Shown one piece after another: positions 23,801 to 34,024 of a DNA stretch of 64,000 bases. The translations under genes and the position numbers were made by a program. The stretch is from Lichina pygmaea (lineage: Eukaryota; Ascomycota; Lichinomycetes; Lichinales; Lichinaceae): contig OY730173.1 of NCBI GenBank assembly GCA_963422465.1, positions 2,728,001-2,792,000 on the forward strand, in the 5' to 3' direction. How positions within the stretch are numbered: position 1 is the first letter of the stretch; each line of letters begins with the position of its first letter. The notes under the pieces were generated by a model that saw only the letters and a list, made by a program, of their open reading frames with translations, made no database searches and was not told the origin of the DNA.

Positions 23801-24092
23801 CAGAACTGGGAGAATTGGTCTAGCAAGTTTTCTTTTCAGAGCTGGAGTCCCTGACTTTCCTACCCCCCTATGCATGTGTGGTCAAGCAGAAGAGACAGTA
23901 AAGCATATCACCTTTTCATGCTCTCTCTACTCAAGTCAAAGACAACATGCTCTCTTTAACCCCCAAGATTTCACTACTATTATTTCAAACCCAGAGCTTC
24001 TACAGAAGTTTCTGTACTGGTTTATGTCTTTGAAAAGACTAAACCAATTTAATCTGGCTTTCAAACTTCACTATTCACACCCCAACATCTAG
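20852..24092 (+). pseudogene. LINE-A ORF2, endonuclease-reverse transcriptase, one frameshift
   Basis: The N-terminal part (20852-21496) has endonuclease motifs LLTDSNLHHPDWS and, in the next frame, GSDHRPV. The reverse transcriptase follows in the frame ending at 24092, with AWRPIALLNTTGKLMEA, LLSLDISGAYDRV, VPQGSPLSPILF and the catalytic GFADDTNLLAF. The C terminus has CMCGQAEETVKHITFSC, the Cys/His motif common in this group; no RNase H domain is visible. The frame shifts once at about 21480-21497 in a T/C-rich stretch. Copy 3 reads through the same place in one frame, so the shift is a lesion of this copy. About 1080 codons in all. Confidence 0.85.
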
Positions 24093-24282
24093 AAGCTTTT
24101 CCTACCAGACACTACAAGATTTCCTTTTGCTACACTTTCTAGTCACCTCCCTGTCTTCAGTTTTTATTCCTTTAAAGGTTTTCTGAAGAAGTTCACTATT
24201 AGCTGGAAGATCTGCATGGCTGTAAAGCTACAAACAGTGTAAGAATCAAATCAAAATCAAATCAAAAAAGCATCAGCATTGG

Positions 24283-24486
24283 TTTTGGCAGTAGCATCGG
24301 CGTCGGCACGGTCAGCATCAGCGTTCGCGTTAGAACCAGCATCAGCATTAGAATCAGCATCAGCATTAGAAGTAGCAGTAGCATTAGAATCAGCATCAGT
24401 ATTAGACGTAGCAGTAGCATCAGCATCAGCATTGGCATCAGCAGTAGCAGTAGCAGTAGCATTCACATCTTCATCTTCATGAGCAT
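24283..24486 (-). repeat. ATCAGC-type simple-sequence tract, middle segment
   Basis: A degenerate GCATCA/GCAGTA/GCATTA tract between the two LINE-A copies. Read on the minus strand it is a continuous frame of Asp, Ala, Asn, Thr and Ser codons ending in T or C. It is in the same frame as the left segment once LINE-A copy 1 and one target duplication are set aside. Confidence 0.6.
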
Positions 24487-24500
24487 TCACATCTCCATCA

Positions 24501-25913
24501 CAACGAACTCTTCCCAGTACCACTACGTTCAAGGACCATCACTTCTGATAATCACCGGACTTTGTCAGAAGTTCTGGAAACCAAGCGAGTATCTGTTGGG
24601 AACCACCAAAACCTTAAGGTGAAAACCCATCACTTTGGGTAACCCAGCCTGTTTGTCAAAAGTTATGATCTCTGAATCTTCGATCTTCAACTTCAACAAC
24701 CAACAGACTATCTATAACAAGGCAGAGAGTGGCCAGTGGGATTCTGAAAGGCTGGGGACAGGCCCCGATTACCTAGGAACACTCAGTCTTGGGGTGTGGT
24801 CCCAGGATTGAGCAAGTACTCCCAGTCAGACAGATAACAGCTTGAACTTCTCTTAAGAGAAACATCTAGCATCAAGGAGATCAGGGCTCCCAGGATAAGA
24901 GAAATGGTTTAGAGCTTGCCTCTAGTGCTGGTAGAGTTGAAAAACTCTAGGAAAGCTCAGGCAGGGGGTGTGGTCTCCAGCTTGAGTTAATACAGCCAGA
25001 TTTCCCTAGAGTCTAGTTGGAAAAGACTGCCCAGGAAAGTACAGTCTTGGGGAGTGGTCCCAGGATTGTGCAATTACTGCTAGGAACCAGGCGACCCTTT
25101 GTGAACAACCCACTGTGCAGGTTACCTACCCTATGCCTGTCAAAAAGAAGAAACCAGACTTCTCCCAGAACACTACCAGAAAAACAACACCTTCTCCAAC
25201 AATGCCAGCTCCCAGTTCTGCTGGTACTCAGCCTAGTTCTTCTACCCCCTATCCAGCTCTCCAGAATGACTACAACCTACTGGACTCATGGCTCAAGACT
25301 CAAGCCACCCCAGAATCTGAACTGAAAAGCTGGGAGAATATTAAGAAAAACTCTTGTACTAATGAAGCCCAGTCCACCAAAACCCAGTCTCTCCCCACTG
25401 GTCTGACCAACAAGATTTTCCAGGAGCTGGAGAATATTAACAAGCGGCTAGACAAGCAAGAATCTAAGCCATCATATGCCCAGGCTGTTCAGAAACATAT
25501 CCCAGCTCAAATCCCTCTAGCTCCAAGGATTCTGAAGGAAGTTCTTGTCCACCCTGGTAACCAGACACCTGATATGGCCAACAGGACTCACATCCAGCTT
25601 TTTCAAGCTCTCCAAGACAGACTCCCCAGTCCCTATAATAAACAAGTCAGAGCAGTGAGAAAACTTCCCTCAGGGGACATTCTTATTAACACTGAAACCC
25701 AAGAGACTAAGAGTTTTCTGGAGAAAGACTCTGCCTGGATATCAGCTATTTTTACCAAGGAAGCAACTATCCAACCCAAGAGATTCCCAGTGTTGATTCA
25801 TGGAGTCAGAACCACAGACATCCAGCCAGAAAACCTGGAAAAAACTTGCCAGACTATCCAGAACAGCAACCCATCCCTGAGCAAGCAAATCACTATTCTA
25901 AGAGCCTACTGGT
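24501..25913 (+). mobile_element. LINE-A copy 2, 5' half
   Basis: The 5' UTR and about 780 bp of ORF1 (from ATG 25133), near-identical to copy 1. It stops inside ORF1 where Gypsy A sequence begins. The duplication TCACATCTCCATCA at 24487-24500 reappears at 52300-52313 after the poly(AATCAAA) tail of the 3' half, so both halves belong to one insertion. About 1.7 kb of the element between the halves is absent. Confidence 0.85.
25133..25913 (+). pseudogene. LINE-A copy 2 ORF1 fragment
   Basis: The first 260 codons of ORF1, colinear with copy 1 (MPVKKKKPD through ITILRAYW). It lacks the zinc knuckles because the element is interrupted here by the LTR of Gypsy A. Confidence 0.85.
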
Positions 25914-26150
25914 TGTTGCGGTCCGTACCGTACCGTCCTATCCGAGTATAGGATTAGGGCGAGATGCGGAAGGCGGGTTGGTTCTCGCAGGAGAGGAGTG
26001 TCAAGGAGCGTGAAGGGGTTTGGTGGAACGTGGTGGTGGTGACACCTGATCAGTGGCTTCGTACAAGATTGTATTGAAGTAGATCTAGTTGTCTGGATCA
26101 CAACATGAGTTGAAGATGATCGTTCCATAAGGGAACTATCGCCGGACTAT

Positions 26151-29100
26151 ATGAGTTACTCCACACTTAACCTTCTCCAGTACAATGTCCAGAAAAGCCA
26201 GACATGCCAAGAACTTCTACTGGCAAACCCTAGACTACAGGAAGTGGACATCATCACTCTGTAAGAACCCTGGAAAAACCCCCACCAAGAATCAAGCATC
26301 TCTACAACATTCTCAGCCTTCTACCCTTTACAAAGCCAGGAGCTAGGGAGAACACTTGTTCTTGTTAACAGAAGAATTTTGCGGTCATCTATAAGCCCAA
26401 TTTTCTGGAGTAAAGATCTAGTCTCCTTGGAGATAAGAGTTCAAACAAAGTCATTCTGGATCCACAACCTCTATTTCACACCCACAAGCCAAAGGAACTA
26501 TAGAGAGTCAGCTCAGACTCTTCTAGACCTACTGGAACAAGCTATCCAAAAAGAGGGTGAACATATTCTCCTGACAGACTCAAATCTCCACCACCCAAGT
26601 TGGTCAAAGTCAAACCAGCTATACTCAGAACTGGCCTTATCCTTCAAGAACCTAACAGACAAATAGGGACTAGAGCTGGCAATAGCTCCCTACACACCAA
26701 CAAGAGCAAGAACTCTTCTAGAACCACCTTCATCAGCAATTGATCTTTCTTTTATTTCAAGTTCTTTACTTAATTCTCTTATTTACTCACAAATTAACAT
26801 GAGATTCCACACAGGGTCAGACCACAGACCAGTGCACACAATTCTCAGTCTGGAGACTCCAAGAAAAACCAGAACAGACAAAAAGAACTGGAGAACTCTG
26901 GATGCTAGTCAAGCAAGACAAGAAGCTGATAACCTACCACCTATTCCATCTCTTACTAGCAAGAAAGAAGTGGATGATTACCTGGAAAGACTGGACAAAA
27001 CTCTCCAAGAAATTGCAAACAAGACAACCCAACCTTGCAAAGAGTCCAGGTATGCAGTACCATGGTGGAACCAGGAAATCAAAGAAATAATCCAGGAGGA
27101 AAGAAAAGTAAGAAGAAAAGTACTCCAAGGCCAAGAGGAAACCACCAGACTAGAGGAGATAACTAAAAAGAAAAAGAGTCTGATCAGACAAGCCAAAAGA
27201 AAGACATTCAGAACACATCTCCACCAGCTAGCAGAAACCCAGGACTACTGGAGAATTGCCAAATAGGGAAAAGAAAAAGCCGGCAAAGTTCCTGACCTAC
27301 CAATAGTCCCAGAACTTATAGGACAACAAGGACAGCTGGCAAAGTCTTTTGAAGAGAAAACAGAAGCTTTCAGGACTCAATTCTTCCCTCTTCCCCTACA
27401 GCCAGAGCCAGAGGAACAGGACCTGCCAGAAGAAACCCAGGAATGGCAACTATCCCAAGAAGCCTCCAAGGAAGAAGTACAAGAGGTTCTAAAGAAGAAA
27501 AAACCTCTCTCAGCACCAGGCCAAGATACTCTACCAAATGGATTTCTAAGAGCACTGGGAGACTCTTTCAACAACAGAATTGCTAAGGTTTTGGAGGCTT
27601 GCTGGAGACTGGAATACTTTCCAGACAGGTACAAGTCAGCCAAGACAATCTGCCTAAGGAAACCTGGCAAGGGATCCTACTGTCAAGCAAAAGCATGGCG
27701 CCCTATAGCTCTCCTGAATACAATTGGGAAGCTAATGGAAGCTATTGCAGCTGCAAGACTAAGTGAACTAGCTGAGAAAGAAAATCTCTTGCCAGAAATC
27801 CAGATGGGATTCAGAAAAGGAAGATCAACAGAATCAGCACTTTTTCCTCTGACCTCCCAGGTAGAAAAGATCTGGAAAGAAGGAATGGTTACTAGTCTTC
27901 TCTCTCTAGACATCTCTGGAGCCTATGACAGAGTCTTGCCAGAAGTTCTCAGAAAGATCCTGATTAAGAGAATGATTCCTAAGTGGTTTGTATCCTGGAT
28001 CTTTTCCTTCACTACTTCACGTACTACCTCTCTGGTGTTTGATGACTCAGAATCCCCCCAGTTCCCTATATACTGTGGAGTCCCTCAAGGATCACCTTTC
28101 TCTCCTATTCTATTTCTTTTCTATATCTCAGAACTGCACAATACTGTACACACCTCTGAGAAAGGAGTTTCAGCACTTGGTTTTGCAGATGACACTAATC
28201 TTCTTGCATTCTCCTCCTCCTTGAAAAGCAACCTTCTCAAGTTGAAGTCTACACATTCCAAATGTCAGGACTGGGCAAGAAAACATGGTATGAAGTTTGC
28301 ACCTGAAAAGTATGAACTTCTCCATTTTTCTAGAAGAAGAAGAGACAATCTTCAGCTCAGTCTAAGACTTGGAGAAGTGGTACTTCAACCAAAAGAAGAA
28401 GTGCGCATCTTGGGACTTTACTTTGACTCAAAACTTGTCTGGAAAAAACACCAAAAAATCATGTCACAGAAAGCCTCCAAATATTTCTCAGCTTTATCCA
28501 GAACAACCTACTCTACTTGGGGACTACCAGTCCTAACAGCACGTCATGTCTACACTGCTATACTAAGATCTCTTCTTAGTTATGCAGTAGGAGTCTGGTT
28601 CAATCCTCAAAAGAAACTCTCTAATATTATTTCATTATCTACTTTCCAAAATAAATGTTTAAGAACTATAGGAGGTGTTTTTAAAGCCACTCCTATTTTC
28701 CTACTTGAATCAGAACTATTTCTACCCCCTCTAGACTTATACTTCAAGCTGAGAACAGCATATTTTCTTTCATCTTTCTATTCAAACACACTACCCAACT
28801 CTCCTTCTACACTTCTCCACAAACTACACAGTCAAATTTCTCTCTATGTTTCTTCTCTCAGAACTACACCAAAGTCTCTGACAACTATTTCTCTAAACTG
28901 GAGAACAGTCTGGCTGGAACAACTAACTACTAACCAAGACTTCTCAAAGAAAAGTCTACAGGAGGTTTTCCACAAAGAATGGGAAGCCAGATGGCAGGTA
29001 AGCAGAGGAAATTGTTCTGCTATTTGGGACATGTTCACCAGAAGGCCACAGAAGAAAAACCTCAATATCTTCAAAGATTTGAGAAAAGCTGAGTCTAGTC

Positions 29101-29390
29101 TATTTCTTCAAATTCTGTCAGCAAGAATAGGACTGGCCAGTTTTCTTTTCAGAGCAAATGTTCCAGACTTTAACTCCCCTCTATGCACATGTGGTTTTGG
29201 AGAAGAAACAGCCCAACACATCACTTTTTTCTGTAACAAATTTTCAAACCAAAGACAACAAGTCCAATTCCCTCTACAAGATTTCCCATCTATCTTATTC
29301 TCCTCCAAGCTACTTCCTAAACTTCTTTTCTGGTTTATGTCTTTGAAAAGACTTGACCAGTTCAACCTAGCCCACCAACTCTCTTTCTAA
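26151..29390 (+). pseudogene. LINE B ORF2 with three in-frame stops
   Basis: One continuous reading frame of 1079 codons, with endonuclease motifs (LLTDSNLHHPSWS, GSDHRPVHT), reverse transcriptase (AWRPIALLNTIGKLMEA, FADDTNLLAF) and the C-terminal CTCGFGEETAQHITFFC motif. There are no frameshifts, only three stop codons: TAA at 26262 (Gln in LINE-A), TAG at 26664, and TAG at 27264 (Trp in LINE-A). The first and third can be explained by a single C-to-T or G-to-A transition; the second probably so. Confidence 0.85.
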
Positions 29391-29603
29391 GCTCTACCAA
29401 GTCAACTGTTTGTTTTAACAAATAGCTACATGTACAAATTTCCTTAGCTACTGCATATTCCACAAGATTTTCCCTAGTCTCTCCCAAGCTCCAGTTTTTA
29501 TTCCTCCAAAGGTTTTCTGGAGAAACAAACATGTACCTAGAAGTTCTGCATAGCTCTACAGCTAAATCAGTGTAAGAATAAAATAAAATAAAATAAAATA
29601 AAA
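26153..29603 (+). mobile_element. LINE B, related but diverged LINE, ORF2 only
   Basis: A 5'-truncated LINE whose protein is clearly related to LINE-A ORF2 but diverged throughout. The copy begins within a base or two of the ORF2 ATG and ends in an AATAAA-type tail (29577-29603). The flanking duplications of 15 bp (26138-26152 and 29604-29618, ATCGCCRGACTATAT) differ at one CpG position. The target is the LTR of Gypsy A. Confidence 0.88.
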
Positions 29604-29631
29604 ATCGCCAGACTATATAGTGCTCAGTCCG

Positions 29632-29781
29632 TGAGCTCAGTGAGCTCTGCTCACTTTGCTCACTTGTTCATGCATGCTGCAGTGAGCTGGGTGAGCTCTG
29701 CTCACTTTGCTCACTGTTCATGCATGCTGCGGTGAGCTGGGCGAGCTCTGCTCACTTTGCTCACGCATATGCATGCTGCGG
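29632..29781. repeat. Three-unit 50-bp minisatellite with GAGCTC dyads
   Basis: Three imperfect units of 49-51 bp, each containing GAGCTCTGCTCACTTTGCTC and ending GCATGCTGC. Each unit has internal dyad symmetry (GTGAGC/GCTCAC) and could fold. It lies in the presumed LTR of Gypsy A, upstream of a TATAAA at 29880. Confidence 0.8.
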
Positions 29782-29938
29782 CGAGCAACCCCTGGTCAGT
29801 CTCGCCGGTCACGTGACTGCTTCCCGTGTTATGCTGCCTGGTACTTCTGTCCAGTATCCTGTCTGCTGCTTTCTGTGAGTATAAAGACTGTGTTCCTCCT
29901 GGGTTGTAACACTATCCTCCTCTCCATCTTTCATCATC

Positions 29939-30211
29939 TTGATGAAACTTGGTCATGTCTCCAAAGTCACGTGCAAGCCCTGCGACTTTTGTGTTCTCCG
30001 TGGTTGTCCGTGCTTCCAGATGCCGGGGGAAGATGATAAGTTGAAGTGTGCTACGTACACTCAGCGTGGGAGATCTTGTGTCTCTGTGTCCTGGGAATCT
30101 CTGAACATATCCCGGGACAACCTTTGTGAGGATGTGGCTGCTGAAGAGGTAACGCACAACACACTCTTCAAACAACTTGCCGCGGTGCAAGTTTGTCTGT
30201 CGCAGAAGTGA
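29939..30211 (+). CDS. Small Cys-rich ORF opposite Gypsy A
   Basis: A 90-residue frame with paired cysteine clusters (CKPCDFC, CPCF, KCATYTQRGRSCV) followed by SWESLNISRDNL. It lies antisense to Gypsy A, just beyond the chromodomain end, and 55 bp downstream of a plus-strand TATAAA in the presumed LTR. I recall similar Cys-cluster ORFs near fungal Gypsy elements as hypothetical proteins; the function is unknown to me. It could instead be the remnant first ORF of another element. A related frame continues after the stop to about 30300. Confidence 0.45.
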   Translation: MMKLGHVSKVTCKPCDFCVLRGCPCFQMPGEDDKLKCATYTQRGRSCVSVSWESLNISRDNLCEDVAAEEVTHNTLFKQLAAVQVCLSQK

Positions 30212-33200
30212 AAGGTGTTGGAAGGCGCTGAGGTCTGTGCGAGGCAGAAGCTTCAGTGTCTGGTGAAAGAGATAGAGTCGGATGGTGAGGATTTGACTTG
30301 ATCAGTCATTGACATGTCCCTCCTGCTCCTGCCGAAACTGTCGCAGAAGAAGCTGGCAGTTCACAAGGTTCTTGAGTGGTTCCCAGGTATTCTCCGAGTC
30401 TGGGTATCCTTTCCACTTGACAAGGTATTGCTGACCTTTCCTAGCCAGGATCTGTTTGACTTCAAACTCTTGTTCTTCTTCAGGTTGGTAATGAAATGTC
30501 TTCTGCAAGGGTGTGCTCTGGTCAGCTGGTTTAATCATTGATATATGAAAGTTTGGATAGACTCTGGCATCCCTTGGTAGTCGTATCTTGATGTTGACTG
30601 GTCCTGTTTTCTCTTCGACTGAAAATAGTCTGACCTTGATATTGTCAAGTTTCTTTGTCTTTAGCTTTTTTGTTTTCCAATTTTTTGTGAGGAGGTAGAC
30701 TTTATCCCCCTTCTTTAGCTGAGGTGCCATTTTTGATTTTTTGTCTATTTGATGCTGTATTTTTTCTGAGGTCTCTTGAAGGTAGTGCCTTATCATCGTG
30801 TGTGTTTGTTGTAGGAGCTTGTCATGTTGGAGTGCTTTCTCCATGTTTGGTGAAGCTCTGCTTGGTATTCCGATGTTTGCATGTCATCCAAAATTGGCAA
30901 AGAATAGCGATTCCTTTGTTGAGTCTGATCTGTGCTGGTTGATTGCCAGCTGTACCACCAGTAATAACTGTACCTAATTGCTGTGGGTCTGGTTGATGTA
31001 ATGCCACAAATAAGTCTCCAGGACTTGGTTTGCTTGCTCTGTCTGGCCATCAGTTCATGGGTGATAGGCCGTAGACATTTTGGGTTTTGTTCCCATGGCT
31101 GCACTGATTGTCTTCCAGTAGTTGGATGTGAAGAGTTTGTCTCTGTCAGTAATGATCATGATTGGAACTCCGTGGTCTCTGACCAATCTGTCCAGTAAGA
31201 GGTGTCCCAACTGTTCTGCTGTGTGGGTCTTCTTGAATGGTACTGCTATTAGGTATTTTGTGAATCTGTCCACTATCACCATAATCAAGTCGTAGGTGAT
31301 TCCTGTGACTGGGTCTTTGGACTTGGGTAGCTTGGCTGATCCTGTCTCACAATTCGTTCACATTTGGCAACAGATATCAGTTTTTGATGGTAATGTTGTT
31401 GAGTTTCCTGTAATCCACACAAAGTCGAAGACTTCCGTCTTTCTTTGGTGCAAATAGTATCAGGTATCCTGCTGGTGATTGAGATTCTTGAATGAAACTC
31501 TTTTTCAGGTTTTCCTCCAGGTACTCGCGAAGTACTTGGAGCTTTTTCTCTGATAACTGGTAAATTGATCCAAATCCTGGCTCTGTCCCTGGTTGTAACT
31601 TGATCTCATGATCCCAAGGTTGGTGCTTAGACAACACTGCTGTTGTTGTCTCTTCCTGAAAGAGGTTATCATACTCAGGTCAGTACTCTTCAGAGATCTC
31701 CAGAGGGTTAACAACTTCCTCTCTCTTCATCTCTGACTGTTTGGCCACCTGGTTCTGGGGTGTGCCTGTCAAGGCAGACCTCTTCTCTTGAGAGTTGTTC
31801 TTTCTGTCAGTGAGGTTCCACTGAGGACTCCTTCCCTCATCTGTCCACACCTTCTGTGGCTGGTAACAGGTCCAAGCTGTGTTGTTAGTGCAGTTCCTAA
31901 ACGTGAGTACTCCTGTCCTCCAGTTAACAACTGGGTTGTGCTTCTTTAGCCAAGGCATCCCCAAATAGATATTCTGAGTGGCCAACTCAACAATATCAAG
32001 GTGGATCCTTTCAGCATAGTGTCCAGTAACTATTTCCATTGTCTGTGTCTCATGGCAGACTAGCTCTGTCTGTCCATTTGCCATCGCGAGCTGATAGGAC
32101 TGCCGCTTGCGTCTCCTTCCAGTGCTGAGGGTGTCGTAAAGTTGTCTTGAAATGTAGTTCCCACTGGCTCCAGAATCAACAAGTGTGTATGTCTGTACTG
32201 GTGTATTGGTGTGTAGTGACACAGGTAATCACAGGTGCTTTGCGTTGCTAGGGGTCATGTTGTTGAGCTCCTGATATCACCCCTTGACAAGAGAGTTCAG
32301 TCTTTTCCTGATTGAAGTATCTTTCCACTGACTGGGCAATAGGTCCAGCCATTCCCATCAGTTCTGAGGAATCTGTTCATGAATTTGTCTTGCTGATGCT
32401 TGTCACATCCAGGCTTGAGGTAGTACTGCCAATTGTTGATGTAGCAGTTGTGGTTGTTGCCTTGCTGTAGGAACATGAGGTGTTTGTGCTAATCATGTGT
32501 GTACCCGGGGAATGCGGTGTGTTAGCGTTTGTCCCAAAGATAGATCTCACACACATCCTTCTTGCAATTGACCCAATGCTTGTGGCAGGTGGCGTGGTAG
32601 GGTGAATGTCCTCTGTACCTTTGTAGTTGTTCGTGGTAGGTGCAGTAGTGCTTTGTGCAAAACCTCCACTGTAGTTTGCCGTGCTGTAGGTTTTGTGGGT
32701 CCATGCTGTAAGTATAGCTTCCTTGTGGTATTTCTTCTTTGATAGACATAGGTTTGTCTTGGTCCCCATCAGAGGTTGTTAAGGGCTCCTGTCCCTTGTC
32801 CTGACCTGTCTGTTCTGGTAGGTCCTTGCCTCCTGATGTTACCAGTTAGTGGGCTGCTTCCAATGTCTGATTGTAGTTGTCCTATTGTTTGAGGGATAGC
32901 TAAGTCTCTCCTGGTGGGTCCTCTGGCTTGATGACATTCCAGTCTCTGTCAAGCGTATTAAGTTGCTGTCAGTGCACCTTGTTCTTTGAATAACAGTCTT
33001 TCGCCATGTGGCCTAGCTTGCCACAAGCATAGCACTTTAGTGCTTTTCTCTTTTTGTTGTTTCTTCCCTTTGTGAATCTTCCCTTGTGGTGGACTGCATC
33101 CAGTTCTATAGGTGCATAGCCATATGGGTCATGTGGCAGTGTCTTGTTAGGCAGTTTGTAGTGGTTGCTCACATGCCATGCAGGGTGGCTGTATCCTCTG

Positions 33201-34024
33201 TTGTGGTGTTTCTCCATCACTCACTTGAATAGTTTGTCATCAATGTTGATTGCTTATGTGATGAGCTTGTCCAGTGTGTCAACCACTTGTCTGTTGAAGG
33301 TGATTTCATTCTTCATGTTTTCCTTGAGTCTATGTCAGTACATGACCATCAGGGCGTTGTTGTCCCAATCAGTCAGTACTGAGTATTGTTTGAACTGCGT
33401 GGTGTACTCTGCAGCTGAGTGTTGTTGTTTGATGTGCTAGATCATTCGTATAGCTACTTTGTCTTTGTTAGATAGTCCAAGGATCCTTTTGATCTTGTCC
33501 TTGAATTGTGTCTATTTTGTCATCTATTCTGTTGTGCTGTCGTGGTCTCTATTTCCTGAGAGATGTTTGTTGACGTAGGGCTTGATCTATCAATAAGCAT
33601 TACCTCTCATGTAAGTGGTTGCAAAGAGGGGCCACTTCTCCTTAGGCAGCTTTGTCTCTGGTTGGAATTGAAAGTAGACTTGGAGTTGCATAAGCTAGTC
33701 GTTGACCTTGTTTCTTTCACTGTAGAACAGGTCTGGCTTGGCGACGCTAATCTTTCCATCTGGAAATCCAGGGTTGGTTACTCCTGAGGTACTCATCCTT
33801 GAGGGTCTTCAAAGTGTTGTGGTCTGTACTGTACTGTCCTATCTGAGTATTTTTTATTTTTTTTTATTTGATTCTTACACTGGTAGTAGCTTTACAGCCA
33901 TGCAGATCTTCTAGCTAATAGTGAACTCCTTCAGAAAACCTTTGAAGGGATAAAAACTGAAGGCAGGGTGTGACTAGGGAATGTAACAAAAGGAATCTTG
34001 AAGTTTCTGGTAAGAGAAGAGAAT

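Larger units (their letters stand above)
18824..24268 (+). mobile_element. LINE-A copy 1, full-length non-LTR retrotransposon
   Basis: A 5.4-kb element with a 5' UTR of about 630 bp, ORF1 (19455-20855), ORF2 (20852-24092) and a 3' tail of AATCAAA units. The flanking 14-bp duplications AGCATCAGCATTGG (18810-18823, 24269-24282) are identical. It resembles fungal LINEs of the Tad/I type (ORF1 with zinc knuckles; ORF2 with apurinic-like endonuclease, reverse transcriptase and a C-terminal Cys/His motif); the clade is tentative. One frameshift in ORF2 near 21480-21497 is the only clear lesion. Confidence 0.92.
25914..33849 (-). mobile_element. Gypsy A: broken Ty3/Gypsy chromovirus fossil
   Basis: Parts from 5' to 3' on the minus strand are: a short piece of 5' LTR (33815-33849), gag with a CCHC knuckle (about 33800-32960), protease (about 32220-31900, with a DSGASGNYI motif), part of reverse transcriptase (about 31640-31380), integrase (about 31290-30800), and integrase C-terminal region with chromodomain (30844-30302). 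The inferred 3' LTR (25914-26152 plus 29619-29911, TGTT...AACA) is split by LINE B. The element is clearly broken, with at least ten breaks and an incomplete pol region. It inserted into LINE-A copy 2. LTR ends differ only at CpG sites in the 35 bp I can compare. Confidence 0.75.
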
